Below are positions 54,353-63,866 of a stretch of DNA of 64,000 bases, in pieces. Source of the DNA: Hyphococcus sp. (lineage in GTDB: Bacteria; Pseudomonadota; Alphaproteobacteria; Caulobacterales; Parvularculaceae); the NCBI GenBank assembly GCA_028284345.1, contig JANQRY010000006.1, positions 496,001 through 560,000 on the forward strand, in the 5' to 3' direction. The notes under the pieces were generated by a model. That model was not told where the DNA came from and ran no database searches. It was given only the letters and a program-made list of their open reading frames with translations. A program made the position numbers and the translations under genes. Position 1 is the first letter of the stretch. The number at the start of each line of letters is the position of its first letter.

Positions 54353-55507
54353 ATGACACAAGCCCTCCAGAACTGCCGCAATGTCGAAGACTTTCGACGG
54401 CTGGCCAAGCGGCGCTTGCCGGCGCCGGTGTTTCACTATATCGACGGCGCCGCCGACGACGAAGTGACATACGCGCGCAATACGAGGAGCTTCGAGGAGT
54501 GCGATCTCGTCCCCAATGTTCTCGCCGGGGTCGAGGAGATCGACATGTCGACGACGGTGCTGGGACAAAAGCTCGCCATGCCGGTCTTTTGTTCGCCGAC
54601 CGCGCTGCAACGCCTCTTTCACCATGACGGCGAGCGGGCGGTGGCGCGCGCGGCAGCGAAGTTCGGGACCCTGTGCGGCGTCTCGTCGCTTTCGACGGTG
54701 AGCCTTGCGGAAATCGCCGCGCTGACCGATGGCCCGAAAATGTTCCAGTTCTATTTTCACAAGGATCGCGGGCTCAATTCGGCGCTGATGGCGAAAGCGA
54801 AGGCGGCGAAGTTCGATGTCCTGACCCTGACAGTCGACACCATCACCGGGGGCAACCGCGAGCGCGATCTTGAAACTGGCTTCACCGCCCCGCCCCGAAT
54901 GACGCCGGCGAGCCTTGCGAGCTACGCGCTGCATCCGTCCTGGACGCTGAACTTTCTCCTGCGTCCCAAATTCGAATTGGTGGAACTGAAAGACTTCTAC
55001 AGCGAAGGCACGAAAGACCCGGTAACGGTGGGCGGATATTTCTCCTCCGTGCTCGATCAATCGATGAACTGGCGCGACGCCGAACAGTTGCGCGCCGAAT
55101 GGGGCGGGCCCTTTTGCCTCAAGGGCGTCATGAGCGTTGCAGACGCGGAAAAAGCCGTCGATATCGGCGCCGACGCCATTATGGTGTCGAACCATGGCGG
55201 GCGTCAGCTTGACGGGTCACGGGCCCCCTTTGACCAGATCGCCGAGATCGCCGACGCCGTTGGCGACCGGATCGAAGTCATCCTTGACGGCGGCGTGCGC
55301 CGGGGCACCCATGTTCTGAAAGCGCTGGCGGCCGGCGCCAGGGCCTGTTCCGGCGGGCGGCTCTATCTCTACGCGCTGGCGGCGGCCGGTCAGCCGGGCG
55401 TTGAAACGGCGCTCGCCAACATTCGCGCTGAGATCGAACGCGACATGAAACTGATGGGCGTTACCAGCGTTTCGGCGCTCAATCGGGACATGCTCCGCTA
55501 CCGCTAG
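54353..55507 (+). CDS. lldD: FMN-dependent alpha-hydroxyacid dehydrogenase (LldD-like)
   Basis: The start at 54353 (MTQALQNCRNVEDFRRLAKR) matches the family, although no good ribosome binding site precedes it. The TIM-barrel protein of 384 residues has LPAPVFHYIDGAADDE, QFYFHKDRG, LTVDTITGGNRERDLETGF and the active-site segment VSNHGGRQLDGSRAP with the base His. The last FMN loop is unusual, GARACSGGRLYLYALAAAG, where most relatives have GAxAVxIGRPxLYGLA. It oxidises L-lactate or a similar 2-hydroxyacid. It faces the acyl-CoA dehydrogenase run convergently. Confidence 0.9.
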   Translation: MTQALQNCRNVEDFRRLAKRRLPAPVFHYIDGAADDEVTYARNTRSFEECDLVPNVLAGVEEIDMSTTVLGQKLAMPVFCSPTALQRLFHHDGERAVARAAAKFGTLCGVSSLSTVSLAEIAALTDGPKMFQFYFHKDRGLNSALMAKAKAAKFDVLTLTVDTITGGNRERDLETGFTAPPRMTPASLASYALHPSWTLNFLLRPKFELVELKDFYSEGTKDPVTVGGYFSSVLDQSMNWRDAEQLRAEWGGPFCLKGVMSVADAEKAVDIGADAIMVSNHGGRQLDGSRAPFDQIAEIADAVGDRIEVILDGGVRRGTHVLKALAAGARACSGGRLYLYALAAAGQPGVETALANIRAEIERDMKLMGVTSVSALNRDMLRYR

Positions 55508-55532
55508 AGCCTTGCGTCAATTCAGGCGGCGA

Positions 55533-56675
55533 TCAAAGTCCCATCTGACGCACGGCGAGATCGCGCATGATCTCTTCCGAACCGCCGCCGATGGCGTTAA
55601 CCTTGACCTCGCGATAGATGCGCTCAACCGGATTGCCGCGCAGATAGCCGGCGCCGCCCCAGATCTGCATCGCTTCCGACGCGCAGAATTCCAGCGCCTT
55701 TGACGCGGAGACCTTGGCCTTGCAGATTTCCGCGACCGGCATATCGCTCTCATTCGCCTGCCAGCAGATCTGATTGAGATACGCCTCGATCATGTCGATC
55801 TTCGCCGACATATCCGCGATCTTGTGGCGAATGACCTGCGATCTGATCAGCGGACGCCCGAAGGTCTCCCGGTCTTTGGCGTATTCAATGGACGACTGCA
55901 GACAGACTTTCATCATACCGAGCATGCCGGCGATCATCGCGAGGCGCTCATAATTGAAGTTGTGCATGATCTGAATAAAACCGAGATTTTCATCGCCCAA
56001 CATGTTTTCCGCCGGTACGCGCACATTGTCGAAGTAAAGCGTCGCCGTGTCCGACGCCCACCAACCCATTTTTCGATCAATAGACGTGCGCGAGAAACCG
56101 GGCGCGTCGGCCTCAACGAAGAAAAGGGAGACGCCGGCAAGCCCCTCCTCGCCCGTGCGGGCGCCGACGACAAAATAGTCCGACTTCATGCCCCCGGTGA
56201 TGAAGGTCTTCGACCCATTAATGACGTAGTGATTGCCGTCGCGTTTTGCCGTGGTTTTCAGGCGCGCGACGTCGGAACCGCCGGAGGGTTCGGTGATGGC
56301 GAGGCTGGAGCCCTTTCGCCCGCTTACGATTTCGGCGAGTACGCGATCTTTGATCTCGTCCGAGGCCAGTTTTGCGATAGGCCCGATGGAAATGTTGCGG
56401 CCGCCCAGCGCCGCAGGCACGCCCCCGGCGCCGCATTTGGCGAACTCCTCGGCAAACGCGGCGCGCATGAAACAATCGTCAAAACCGAGCCCGCCATATT
56501 TTTCCGAAACGCCGAAGCCGAAAGCGCCAAGGGCGCCCGCCTTTTCGTGCAAGCCCCAGGGCACGTCGCCCGCTTCGTCCCATTCGTCGACAAACGGCGT
56601 CACCTCTTTCTCGACCCAGCGTTGGACGGTCTCGCGAAAGGCGGCGCGCTCTTCGGTTTCGAACGGGTTTTTCAT
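55533..56675 (-). CDS. Acyl-CoA dehydrogenase (helix-G Glu type)
   Basis: The start at 56675 overlaps the upstream stop (TGATG), so the two are coupled. The 380-residue flavoprotein has AITEPSGGSDVARLKTTA, FITGG, DRETFGRPLIRSQVIRHKIADM and QIWGGAGYLRGNPVERIYREVK. At the usual medium-chain base position (YEG) it has Gly, but Glu243 in NYERLAMIAG matches the base of isovaleryl- and long-chain-type enzymes. It oxidises an acyl-CoA at the alpha-beta bond. It is the last gene of the minus-strand catabolic run. Confidence 0.92.
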   Translation of the reverse strand: MKNPFETEERAAFRETVQRWVEKEVTPFVDEWDEAGDVPWGLHEKAGALGAFGFGVSEKYGGLGFDDCFMRAAFAEEFAKCGAGGVPAALGGRNISIGPIAKLASDEIKDRVLAEIVSGRKGSSLAITEPSGGSDVARLKTTAKRDGNHYVINGSKTFITGGMKSDYFVVGARTGEEGLAGVSLFFVEADAPGFSRTSIDRKMGWWASDTATLYFDNVRVPAENMLGDENLGFIQIMHNFNYERLAMIAGMLGMMKVCLQSSIEYAKDRETFGRPLIRSQVIRHKIADMSAKIDMIEAYLNQICWQANESDMPVAEICKAKVSASKALEFCASEAMQIWGGAGYLRGNPVERIYREVKVNAIGGGSEEIMRDLAVRQMGL

Positions 56676-57796
56676 CAGAACAATAACTCCGCCAACCGCC
56701 GGCGTTGCCACGCCTCATCGCCGAATTGCGACGCATGAAACGCAGCGCGCCGGCGGTAAAGCTGCGCATCGCAATCATAGGTAAAGCCGAAGCCGCCATG
56801 AAACTGGATCGAACGATCGGCGGCGTAGGATAGCGCTTTTAACGTTTGCGCTTTCGCCATGCGCACGGCGATTTCCCCGGCGCCCTGATCGTTGAATGAA
56901 TGGGCCGCCGCATAGACGTGACTGCGCGCCTGTTCGTAGTCCACATAGGCGTCGACGGTCGGGTGTTTCAGCGCCTGATAGGAGCCGATTGTGCGGCCGA
57001 ACTGCTTGCGCGTCGTCAGATAGTCGATGGTGTAGTCGATACAGGCCGCGCAGGCGCCCGCCATTTCCGCGCTCGCAAGCAGGTTCGCCGCGAGATCAAT
57101 GCGCTCGAACGCTTCACGCAATTTCAACGCATCAAACAAAGCGGACCTTGGAACAACAATGCCGTCCAATGTCAGCTCATAGGTGCGTTTCGTTTCGTCG
57201 ATAATTGTTTCCCGACGCAATGCGCCATCGGGAACTTCCTTGTCTTCGATAATGATGAGCGCCGGGGCGCTGTCGAGCCTTGCCGAAACAATGATGTATT
57301 TCGTCGCCGCGGCGTCAGCGACGAACCGCTTGACGCCTGAAAGACGTAAGTTGTCGCCGTCCGCGGTTGCGAGCGCGTCAATATTGCGCAAGTCCCAATC
57401 GCCATTGGCCTCGGCGAGCGCAAGCGTCGCCGGCGCGCCGGCGACGATCTTCGGCAGGACGGCTTTCTTTTGCGCCTCGGTTCCGCCTGCGAGAAGAGCC
57501 TCGCTTGCGAGCGTCGTCGTAAAGAACGGCGTCGCCATCATCGAACGCCCCATGGCTTCCATAACCGGCGCGACCTCCGCGATTGACAGCCCGACGCCGC
57601 CATACTCCTCCGGGACGGCGATCCCAAGCCAGCCAAGCTCGGCGATCTCGCGCCAGACGGATGCATCGTAGCCTTCGTCCGTTTCCATCAGTTGGCGGAC
57701 TTTTTCCATGGGCGACTTTTCGCGGCAAAAGCGCGCCGCAGCCTCCATGAGATCCGCCTGTTCTTCGGAAAAGCCGAGGGTTCCGAGGTTATCCAT
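56675..57796 (-). CDS. Acyl-CoA dehydrogenase, divergent (possible non-catalytic partner)
   Basis: The start at 57796 (MDNLGTLGFSEEQADLMEAAARF) is six bases after the preceding gene ends; the frame above it is Arg-rich and rejected. The 373-residue protein keeps the fold (IAELGWLGIAVPEEYGGVGLSIAEVAPVMEAMG, TTRKQFGRTIGSYQALKHP, IQFHGGFGFTYDCDAQLYRRR). It lacks an obvious C-terminal base and the usual flavin-contact EPxAGSD motif (ALAEANGDWDL instead). Adjacent pairs of this kind form alpha-beta heteromers in steroid-degrading actinobacteria. That role is inference. Confidence 0.88.
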   Translation of the reverse strand: MDNLGTLGFSEEQADLMEAAARFCREKSPMEKVRQLMETDEGYDASVWREIAELGWLGIAVPEEYGGVGLSIAEVAPVMEAMGRSMMATPFFTTTLASEALLAGGTEAQKKAVLPKIVAGAPATLALAEANGDWDLRNIDALATADGDNLRLSGVKRFVADAAATKYIIVSARLDSAPALIIIEDKEVPDGALRRETIIDETKRTYELTLDGIVVPRSALFDALKLREAFERIDLAANLLASAEMAGACAACIDYTIDYLTTRKQFGRTIGSYQALKHPTVDAYVDYEQARSHVYAAAHSFNDQGAGEIAVRMAKAQTLKALSYAADRSIQFHGGFGFTYDCDAQLYRRRAAFHASQFGDEAWQRRRLAELLF

Positions 57797-57801
57797 GCCT
57801 G

Positions 57802-59010
57802 TTACTTCTTTGGCAGGCCAAGCACATGCTCGGCGACGATGTTGCGCTGGATTTGCGACGTGCCGCCGCCGATGGTGGCGGAAAACGCATTGAGATACCC
57901 GCGCGTCCACAAGCCTTCGTCGACGGCGTTTTCGTCGCCCACATAATAACCGCCCGCGGCGCCGGTGAGCGTCATGGCGAATTCGTTGAGACGGCGGGCG
58001 AACTCCGTCCAGGCGAGCTTGTTCGATAAAGGCAGCCCCATGGGCCGGTCCTGATTGAGCGCGGCGAACCTACCGCGCTCGTTGTTCAGTTTTAATCCTT
58101 GCGCTTCGATCACAAACTCCACCAGCCGGTCGCGCATGACCGGATCGTCAATCGCCGGCGCCCCGGCGCGCATGGCGCGTTTGGCGAGATCGACGATCTG
58201 AAACGCGTCAAAGGACGTAATGACGTAGCCGCCGGCCTGCCCTTTGCGGGCGCCGCGTTCATATTCCAGCGTGCGCATGGCGATGAGCCAGCCCTGCCCC
58301 TCCTCGCCCATAAGACAGGACGCCGGGATGCGCGCGTCGGTGAAAAACGTCTGCGTAAAGCCGAATTCGCCGGTGAGCTTGCGGATGGGCCGAGTTTCGA
58401 CGCCGGGCACCGTCATTGGCGCGAGGAAAAAGGAAAGCCCGGCGTATTTGTTGGGCGCGTCCGGATTCGTCCGCGCCAGCAGGATCATGTATTTCGCGTA
58501 GTTCCCTTGCGTCGTCCAGATTTTCGAACCGTTGAGCACATACTCATCGCCCTCGCGCACCGCCTTCAGTTGCGCATTGCCGAGGTCGGACCCGTTTTCC
58601 GGCTCGGAAAACCCCTGGCACCAGATATCCTCCGCCGACAGAATGCCCTTGATGTATTTCTTGCGGTCGTCCTCGGTTCCCATGTCGAGGAGCAAGGGAC
58701 CGGTCCAGTTGAGGCCGATGGCGTTGAGCATGATCGGCGCGTCATTTTTTTTCATGGCCGCCGTCGCCGCGTCCTGAAAGGCCTGGGGCAACCCGCCGCC
58801 GCCATGTTCTTTCGGCCACGCCGCGCCGAGATAACCCGCCTCCCACACCTTGCGCTGCCAGTCGCGCAGAAATTCAAACTGCTGATCCGTCCCGACTTCC
58901 ATGAAGGTCAGCGGCAACATGAAACCCGGATCGCGCGGGCGGTTTTCCGCGAACCATGCATTGGCGTCTGCAGCAAACTCCGCGAGTTCTTTCCGGTCGA
59001 CGTCAGCCAT
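57802..59010 (-). CDS. Acyl-CoA dehydrogenase (FadE type)
   Basis: The 402-residue enzyme has GYLGAAWPKEHGGGGLP, GFSEPENGSDLGNAQLKAVREGDEYVLNGSKIWTTQGNYA and RKLTGEFGFTQTFFTDARIPASCLMGEEGQGW. The C-terminus is SATIGGGTSQIQRNIVAEHVLGLP, with Gly at the medium-chain base position. TLEYERGARKG provides the candidate helix-G Glu, as in long/branched-chain FadE proteins. Its start overlaps the SDR stop by eight bases. It is the third dehydrogenase in the run, pointing to a bulky or branched substrate. Confidence 0.92.
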   Translation of the reverse strand: MADVDRKELAEFAADANAWFAENRPRDPGFMLPLTFMEVGTDQQFEFLRDWQRKVWEAGYLGAAWPKEHGGGGLPQAFQDAATAAMKKNDAPIMLNAIGLNWTGPLLLDMGTEDDRKKYIKGILSAEDIWCQGFSEPENGSDLGNAQLKAVREGDEYVLNGSKIWTTQGNYAKYMILLARTNPDAPNKYAGLSFFLAPMTVPGVETRPIRKLTGEFGFTQTFFTDARIPASCLMGEEGQGWLIAMRTLEYERGARKGQAGGYVITSFDAFQIVDLAKRAMRAGAPAIDDPVMRDRLVEFVIEAQGLKLNNERGRFAALNQDRPMGLPLSNKLAWTEFARRLNEFAMTLTGAAGGYYVGDENAVDEGLWTRGYLNAFSATIGGGTSQIQRNIVAEHVLGLPKK

Positions 59011-59917
59011 CGCGGCCCTGCGCTTTTCCTATGAAGTTCGCAATGGGGCCGTTGGAGTCCTCATAGAATTTTATATCGGATTTGTCGGAGATCCTGTCCC
59101 AATGCGCGGCGATTTCGTCAGCCGTCTGTTTATCCGGCCGCAGGTATGCGCCACCGGTCTCAACCATATGCGCGGTCGCATAGCCGCCTCCGGCGCAGGA
59201 GATGATCTGTCGCGACGGCGCGTCGTCCGACACAAGGAACACCGCCGCCGCCGTGATCGCCTCAGGCGTCAGCATTTCAAGGACCGGTTCCGGCGCGCCA
59301 AGATCTTCCGTCATGCGGGTGCGTGCGGACGGCGATACGATATTGACCCGGATGTCGTATTTCGCCCCTTCCAGATGCAGCGCATTCATCAGTCCGATCA
59401 TGCCGGCTTTCGCGGCGCCATAATTCGCCTGCCCAAAAATGCCGTGCAGCCCGGATGGCGACGCGGTGAAAACAACGCGCCCGTAATTCCGCTCGCGCAT
59501 GATCGGCCAAACCGCATGCGTGCAGGTCGCCGAGCCAATGAGATGCACGTCGATGACGGCTTTAAAGTCTGCCAGCGTCATCTTGTGAAAGGTCTTGTCG
59601 CGGAGGATGCCGGCATTGTTGATAAGGATGTCCACCCGGCCCCACTTGTCCATGGCGGCCTTGAGCATCGCGGCGACGTCATCGGCTTTGGTCACGTTGG
59701 CGCCGTCGGCGATCGCTTCGCCGCCCGACGCGTTGATGTGATTGGCAACCTCTTCCGCAGCCGACGCCGACCCGCCCGTCCCGTCAATAGCGGCGCCGAG
59801 GTCATTGACGACGACCTTCGCGCCGCGTCGCGCCAGCTCAAGCGCATGGGACTTGCCGAGCCCGCCGCCGGCGCCGGTGATAATGGCGACGCGGTCTTTT
59901 AAGGAGATGTCCGCCAT
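59003..59917 (-). CDS. Short-chain dehydrogenase, HSD17B4/FOX2-like
   Basis: The 304-residue SDR has the cofactor motif TGAGGGLGKSHALELARRGAKVVVNDLG, NNAGI, and a catalytic TASPSG-YGAAK set. The VVNDLGAAIDGTGGSASAAEEVANHI segment is that of the N-terminal domain of multifunctional beta-oxidation enzymes. It likely oxidises a (3R)-hydroxyacyl-CoA or related intermediate. It overlaps the thiolase stop by one base (TAATG) and the next gene by eight bases, so all five genes form a tight operon. Confidence 0.92.
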   Translation of the reverse strand: MADISLKDRVAIITGAGGGLGKSHALELARRGAKVVVNDLGAAIDGTGGSASAAEEVANHINASGGEAIADGANVTKADDVAAMLKAAMDKWGRVDILINNAGILRDKTFHKMTLADFKAVIDVHLIGSATCTHAVWPIMRERNYGRVVFTASPSGLHGIFGQANYGAAKAGMIGLMNALHLEGAKYDIRVNIVSPSARTRMTEDLGAPEPVLEMLTPEAITAAAVFLVSDDAPSRQIISCAGGGYATAHMVETGGAYLRPDKQTADEIAAHWDRISDKSDIKFYEDSNGPIANFIGKAQGRDG

Positions 59918-61113
59918 TAGACCACCTCAAACAGCCCCGCCGCGCCCATGCCGCCGCCGACGCACATGGTGCAGACGACGTATTTGACGCCGCGACGTTT
60001 GCCTTCGATCAAGGCGTGACCGACCATGCGCGCGCCGGACATGCCATAGGGGTGGCCGATGGAAATCGAGCCGCCATCGACGTTGAGATTTTCATCGGGA
60101 ATGCCGAGTTTGTCGCGGCAGTAAATCACCTGCACGGCGAAAGCTTCATTGAGTTCCCAAAGCCCGATGTCGTCCATCTTGAGGCCGGTTTTCTCAAGCA
60201 GGCGCGGCACAGCGTAGACGGGACCGATTCCCATCTCATCCGGATGCGTGCCGGCGACGGCCATGCCGCGATAGACGCCGAGCGGTTGGAGACCGCGTTT
60301 TTCAGCTTCCTTCGCTTCCATGACGACGGCGGCCGACGCGCCGTCGGAAAGTTGCGAGGCGTTGCCCGCCGTAATGTATTTGCCTTCCTGAACCTTCTGC
60401 CCGCCTTTAAAAACCGGTTTCAAACCGGCAAGCGCGTCGACCGTCGTGCCCGGACGATTGCCTTCGTCTTTTTCGAGCGTGGTTTCAACGTCAGAGGTTT
60501 CTCCCGTTTCCTTGTTCGTGAATTTCATCACCGACGACAACGGAACGATTTCATCGTCGAACTTGCCCGCTTCCTGCGCGGCGTGGGTGCGCGCCTGGCT
60601 TTGCGCCGCGTATTCGTCCTGGGCTTCACGGGAAACATTATAGCGGTCAGCGACGATCTCCGCCGTTTCGATCATCTGCATGTAGGTTTCGGGCAGGTTC
60701 TCCAGAAGCCACGGGTCGGGCCGCACGAACATGTCGTTCGTCTGGTTCATGGAAATCGACTCAACGCCGCCGCCGATGGCCACGGTCATATTGTCGACGA
60801 CAACCTGCTTCGCCGCCGTTGCAATGGCCATCATGCCGCTGGCGCATTGCCGGTCGACGCTCATGCCGGAAACGCCGATAGGAAAGCCGGCCCGCAACGC
60901 CGCCTGGCGCGCCACATTCTGAAACGCCGTTCCCTGTTGCAGCGCCGCGCCCATAACCACGTCCTCGATCTCTTCGAGGTCGACTTTCGCGCGTTCGGCT
61001 GCGTTTTTGATTGCGTGGGCGCCGAGCGTCTGCGCGGTCGTGTTGTTGAAGGCGCCGCGATAGGCTTTGCCGATCGGGGTGCGGGCGGTTGAAACGATGA
61101 CAGCTTCTCTCAT
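59917..61113 (-). CDS. Acetyl-CoA acyltransferase (thiolase)
   Basis: The 398-residue thiolase has Cys90 ([13 protein letters not shown]), [14 protein letters not shown] with the catalytic His, and the second Cys in [13 protein letters not shown]. It cleaves or forms 3-oxoacyl-CoA. It heads the minus-strand catabolic run (thiolase, SDR, three acyl-CoA dehydrogenases). The 92-base gap to the TetR gene upstream may hold a promoter, or the TetR gene may be part of the same transcript. Confidence 0.94.
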   Translation of the reverse strand: MREAVIVSTARTPIGKAYRGAFNNTTAQTLGAHAIKNAAERAKVDLEEIEDVVMGAALQQGTAFQNVARQAALRAGFPIGVSGMSVDRQCASGMMAIATAAKQVVVDNMTVAIGGGVESISMNQTNDMFVRPDPWLLENLPETYMQMIETAEIVADRYNVSREAQDEYAAQSQARTHAAQEAGKFDDEIVPLSSVMKFTNKETGETSDVETTLEKDEGNRPGTTVDALAGLKPVFKGGQKVQEGKYITAGNASQLSDGASAAVVMEAKEAEKRGLQPLGVYRGMAVAGTHPDEMGIGPVYAVPRLLEKTGLKMDDIGLWELNEAFAVQVIYCRDKLGIPDENLNVDGGSISIGHPYGMSGARMVGHALIEGKRRGVKYVVCTMCVGGGMGAAGLFEVV

Positions 61114-61205
61114 GGGTTCCTCGTACTGCTCCGGACGCGATACCGACTACGCCCAATGGGACGTTCTTACGACAGTTTATTGCAGTCGCGAATTCAAACC
61201 GACGA

Positions 61206-61967
61206 TCAAGAGCGCACGGCGCGTTTGTTCGCCGCTACACTTTCCAGTTTCATCGCCACTGTCTCCAGCCGTCCGGTCAATCGCGCAAGATCGTTTTCGG
61301 CCGCCGCCGGCGCGGAAGCCGGAATGATCAAATCGACGATTCCGGCAACGGCGTCGTCCACATTCTTCTTGCGCCCGCGCACCATGATCGTGCGCATGGC
61401 GTATTCGAGACCGCCAAAAAAAACATCGCGCATGATCCACAGCGGTTTGTCCTTGGCGATGTCGCCGGCGAGAACGCCATCCCGGAAGACCGCGTCGAAA
61501 ACGGCGACATAGTCCTTGTTCATGCGGTAAAGGGCGCTGCCTTCATAGGCTTCGGAATTCCGGTCGGTGATTGCGATCATTTCAAGGATCGCGCTTTCGC
61601 GCATGATGCTTTCAAGGTGATGGCGCGCAAGGAACCTGAGCTTGGCCCGAACGCCCGCATGCTTCTTCACGCCCGCGGCGGCGCGCGCCGTCAAACGCGC
61701 ATAGAACGCCGCCAGCACCGCCTGCCCCAGCGCATCCTTGTTTTCGAAATAGAGATAGACCGTGCCTTCGGCGACGCCGGCCCGGCGCGCGATTTCCGCA
61801 ATCGTGGTGCGCGCAAGGCCCTTCGCCAGAATGATGTCATAGGCGGCGGCGACAATCGCGTCCTCCTTGTCCGCCACTCTTTCCCGGCGCGTGCGTTTCG
61901 TCCCGGCGCCGTTCGCCGCCGGTTTTCCCCTCGCGCTGCGCGCCGTCGACGCTGAAAGCCTCGCCAT
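61206..61967 (-). CDS. TetR family transcriptional regulator
   Basis: The 253-residue regulator has a basic N-terminal extension of about 30 residues. The TetR helix-turn-helix follows, TTIAEIARRAGVAEGTVYLYFENKDAL (residues 54-80). A ligand-binding helical domain runs to residue 225. It is transcribed away from atuA across about 126 bases holding a perfect palindrome (62008-62024). The obvious reading is ligand-relieved repression of atuA, of itself and perhaps of the thiolase run. Acyl-CoA type ligands are typical for such neighbours but not shown. Confidence 0.92.
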   Translation of the reverse strand: MARLSASTARSARGKPAANGAGTKRTRRERVADKEDAIVAAAYDIILAKGLARTTIAEIARRAGVAEGTVYLYFENKDALGQAVLAAFYARLTARAAAGVKKHAGVRAKLRFLARHHLESIMRESAILEMIAITDRNSEAYEGSALYRMNKDYVAVFDAVFRDGVLAGDIAKDKPLWIMRDVFFGGLEYAMRTIMVRGRKKNVDDAVAGIVDLIIPASAPAAAENDLARLTGRLETVAMKLESVAANKRAVRS

Positions 61968-62007
61968 TAGCCCCGCGCCCTTCGCCTCGCGTCGTTGACT
62001 TTTTCGA

Positions 62008-62024
62008 AATGAATGATATTCATT
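62008..62024. promoter_or_regulatory. Candidate TetR operator palindrome
   Basis: AATGAATGATATTCATT is a perfect seven-base inverted repeat around a three-base GAT centre. It lies 41 bases before the TetR start and 70 bases before the atuA start, so a bound dimer could block both divergent promoters. Assignment to this TetR protein is from position; I did not see a second copy before the thiolase gene. Confidence 0.6.
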
Positions 62025-62093
62025 ATTTCTGAATTCTACTTTAATTTTTTGGCGGCCGCAAGCCCGCCGACGCCTTACGAAAGGCGCAAGTCC

Positions 62094-63866
62094 GTGGCGA
62101 CAACATCAGTGAGAATCGGCGGGGCCAGCGGCTACTGGGGCGACAGCGCCATGGCGACGCCACAGTTTCTGACCGAAGGCGATCTCGACTACATCGTCTA
62201 CGACTATCTGGCGGAAATCACGATGTCGATCCTGGCCCGCGCCCGCGCCAAGGACCCGAACGCCGGCTACGCCACGGATTTTATCAGCGCAGTGCTGAAA
62301 CCCAACATTGCGGAAATCGCGCGACAGGACGTCAAGATTATTTCCAACGCCGGCGGCGTAAACCCAAAAGCCTGCGCCGCCGCGGCGCGCGCTGTCATTG
62401 CCGAGGCTGGCCTTGAGTTGAAAGTCGCTGTCGTCGCCGGCGACGATCTCATGGCGCACAAGGATGAGATCGCGAAGGCGGCGCCCGCTGAAATGTTCAC
62501 CGGCGCGGATTTTCCGGACCCCGACAAAATCGCCTCCATCAACGCCTATCTCGGCGCTTTTCCAATTGCGCGCGCCCTCGCCATGGGCGCTGACATTGTG
62601 ATCACCGGGCGCTGCGTCGATTCTGCGGTGACCCTCGGCGCGCTCATTCACGAATTCGGCTGGAAAGCGGATAACTGGGATTTGCTCGCGTCAGGCTCTC
62701 TCGCCGGTCACATCATTGAATGCGGGGCCCAGGCGACCGGCGGCAATTTCACCGACTGGGAAGCGGCCGGCGACATCGCCAATATCGGCTACCCCATCGC
62801 GGAAGTCTCCGCCAACGGCGCCTTCACAGTCACAAAACCAAAAGGGACCGGCGGCGTCGTCAATGTGGGAACCGTCGCCGAGCAGATGCTTTACGAGATC
62901 GGCGATCCGCAAGCCTATATCCTGCCGGACGTCATTTGCGATTTCTCCGACGTCGCGATCACACAGGACGGCGACAACCGCGTGCGAGTCTCCCCAGCGC
63001 GCGGGCGCCCTGCGCCCGACGCCTACAAGACCTGCCTCACCTATCAGGACGGCTGGCGCGCCGGGTTGATGGTGACGTTTATCGGCGTCGGCGCGGGCAA
63101 AAAGGCGCGCGCCTTCGCCGATGCGGCGTTTGCCCGCGCGCGAAACATTTTCCGGCAATTCAACGCGGGCGATTTCACCGAAACGAGCGTCGAAGTGATT
63201 GGCGAGGAGACAAGCGAAGTCGCGTTGAAGCTCGCCGTAAAGCACCCCGACGCCATGGGCGCCGGCGTTTTTCTAAAAGAAGTGTCGGGCCTCGGTCTCG
63301 CCACGCCCCCGGGCATGGCGGTCTTTTCCGGCTTGCGGCCGAAACCGTCGCCCGTAGTGCGATTGTTTTCCTACACGACGCCAAAGTCTGACGTTCGCGC
63401 AACCGTCGAGCTGGGCGACGCGCACGTTGAGATCGAAGACGCGCCGGGGACGCTTTTCTCGAACGCCTCTCTACAGCGACCGCCCGCGCCAGGGGCGCCG
63501 GATGATGCAACCGTCAGCATACCGCTGATCAAGCTCGCCTGGGGCCGCTCCGGCGACAAGGGCGACAAGGCGAATATCGGGATCATTGCGCGTAAATCCG
63601 AATATCTGCCTTATATCTGGGCGGCGCTGGACGAAGCCGCTGTCGTGGACCATTTTGCGCACTTTATCGACGGCGGCGCGGACGCTTCGAAAGTACAGCG
63701 TTTCCTCCTGTCCGGAACGAATGCGGTCAACTTCCTGATCGACGCCGTGCTGAGCGGCGGCGGCGTCGCCTCGATCCGCAACGACCCGCAGGGCAAAGCC
63801 TACGCCCAAATGCTGCTCATGCGCCCGATCCCGGTTTCACAAGCGATTGCGGACAAGCTCCCATGA
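62094..63866 (+). CDS. atuA: AtuA family acyl-CoA catabolism protein (DUF1446)
   Basis: The start is the GTG at 62094, after GAAAGGCGC, giving VRIGGASGYWGDSAMATPQFL directly; the ATG-started frame from 62013 would cross the operator. The 590-residue protein matches AtuA, required for growth on citronellol-type acyclic terpenes in Pseudomonas: ISNAGGVNPKACAAAARAV, ITGRCVDSAVTLGALIHEFGW, GNFTDWE, and the C-terminal KLAWGRSGDKGDKANIGII. Its chemistry is not settled. The next gene overlaps it by four bases (ATGA). Confidence 0.92.
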   Translation: MATTSVRIGGASGYWGDSAMATPQFLTEGDLDYIVYDYLAEITMSILARARAKDPNAGYATDFISAVLKPNIAEIARQDVKIISNAGGVNPKACAAAARAVIAEAGLELKVAVVAGDDLMAHKDEIAKAAPAEMFTGADFPDPDKIASINAYLGAFPIARALAMGADIVITGRCVDSAVTLGALIHEFGWKADNWDLLASGSLAGHIIECGAQATGGNFTDWEAAGDIANIGYPIAEVSANGAFTVTKPKGTGGVVNVGTVAEQMLYEIGDPQAYILPDVICDFSDVAITQDGDNRVRVSPARGRPAPDAYKTCLTYQDGWRAGLMVTFIGVGAGKKARAFADAAFARARNIFRQFNAGDFTETSVEVIGEETSEVALKLAVKHPDAMGAGVFLKEVSGLGLATPPGMAVFSGLRPKPSPVVRLFSYTTPKSDVRATVELGDAHVEIEDAPGTLFSNASLQRPPAPGAPDDATVSIPLIKLAWGRSGDKGDKANIGIIARKSEYLPYIWAALDEAAVVDHFAHFIDGGADASKVQRFLLSGTNAVNFLIDAVLSGGGVASIRNDPQGKAYAQMLLMRPIPVSQAIADKLP

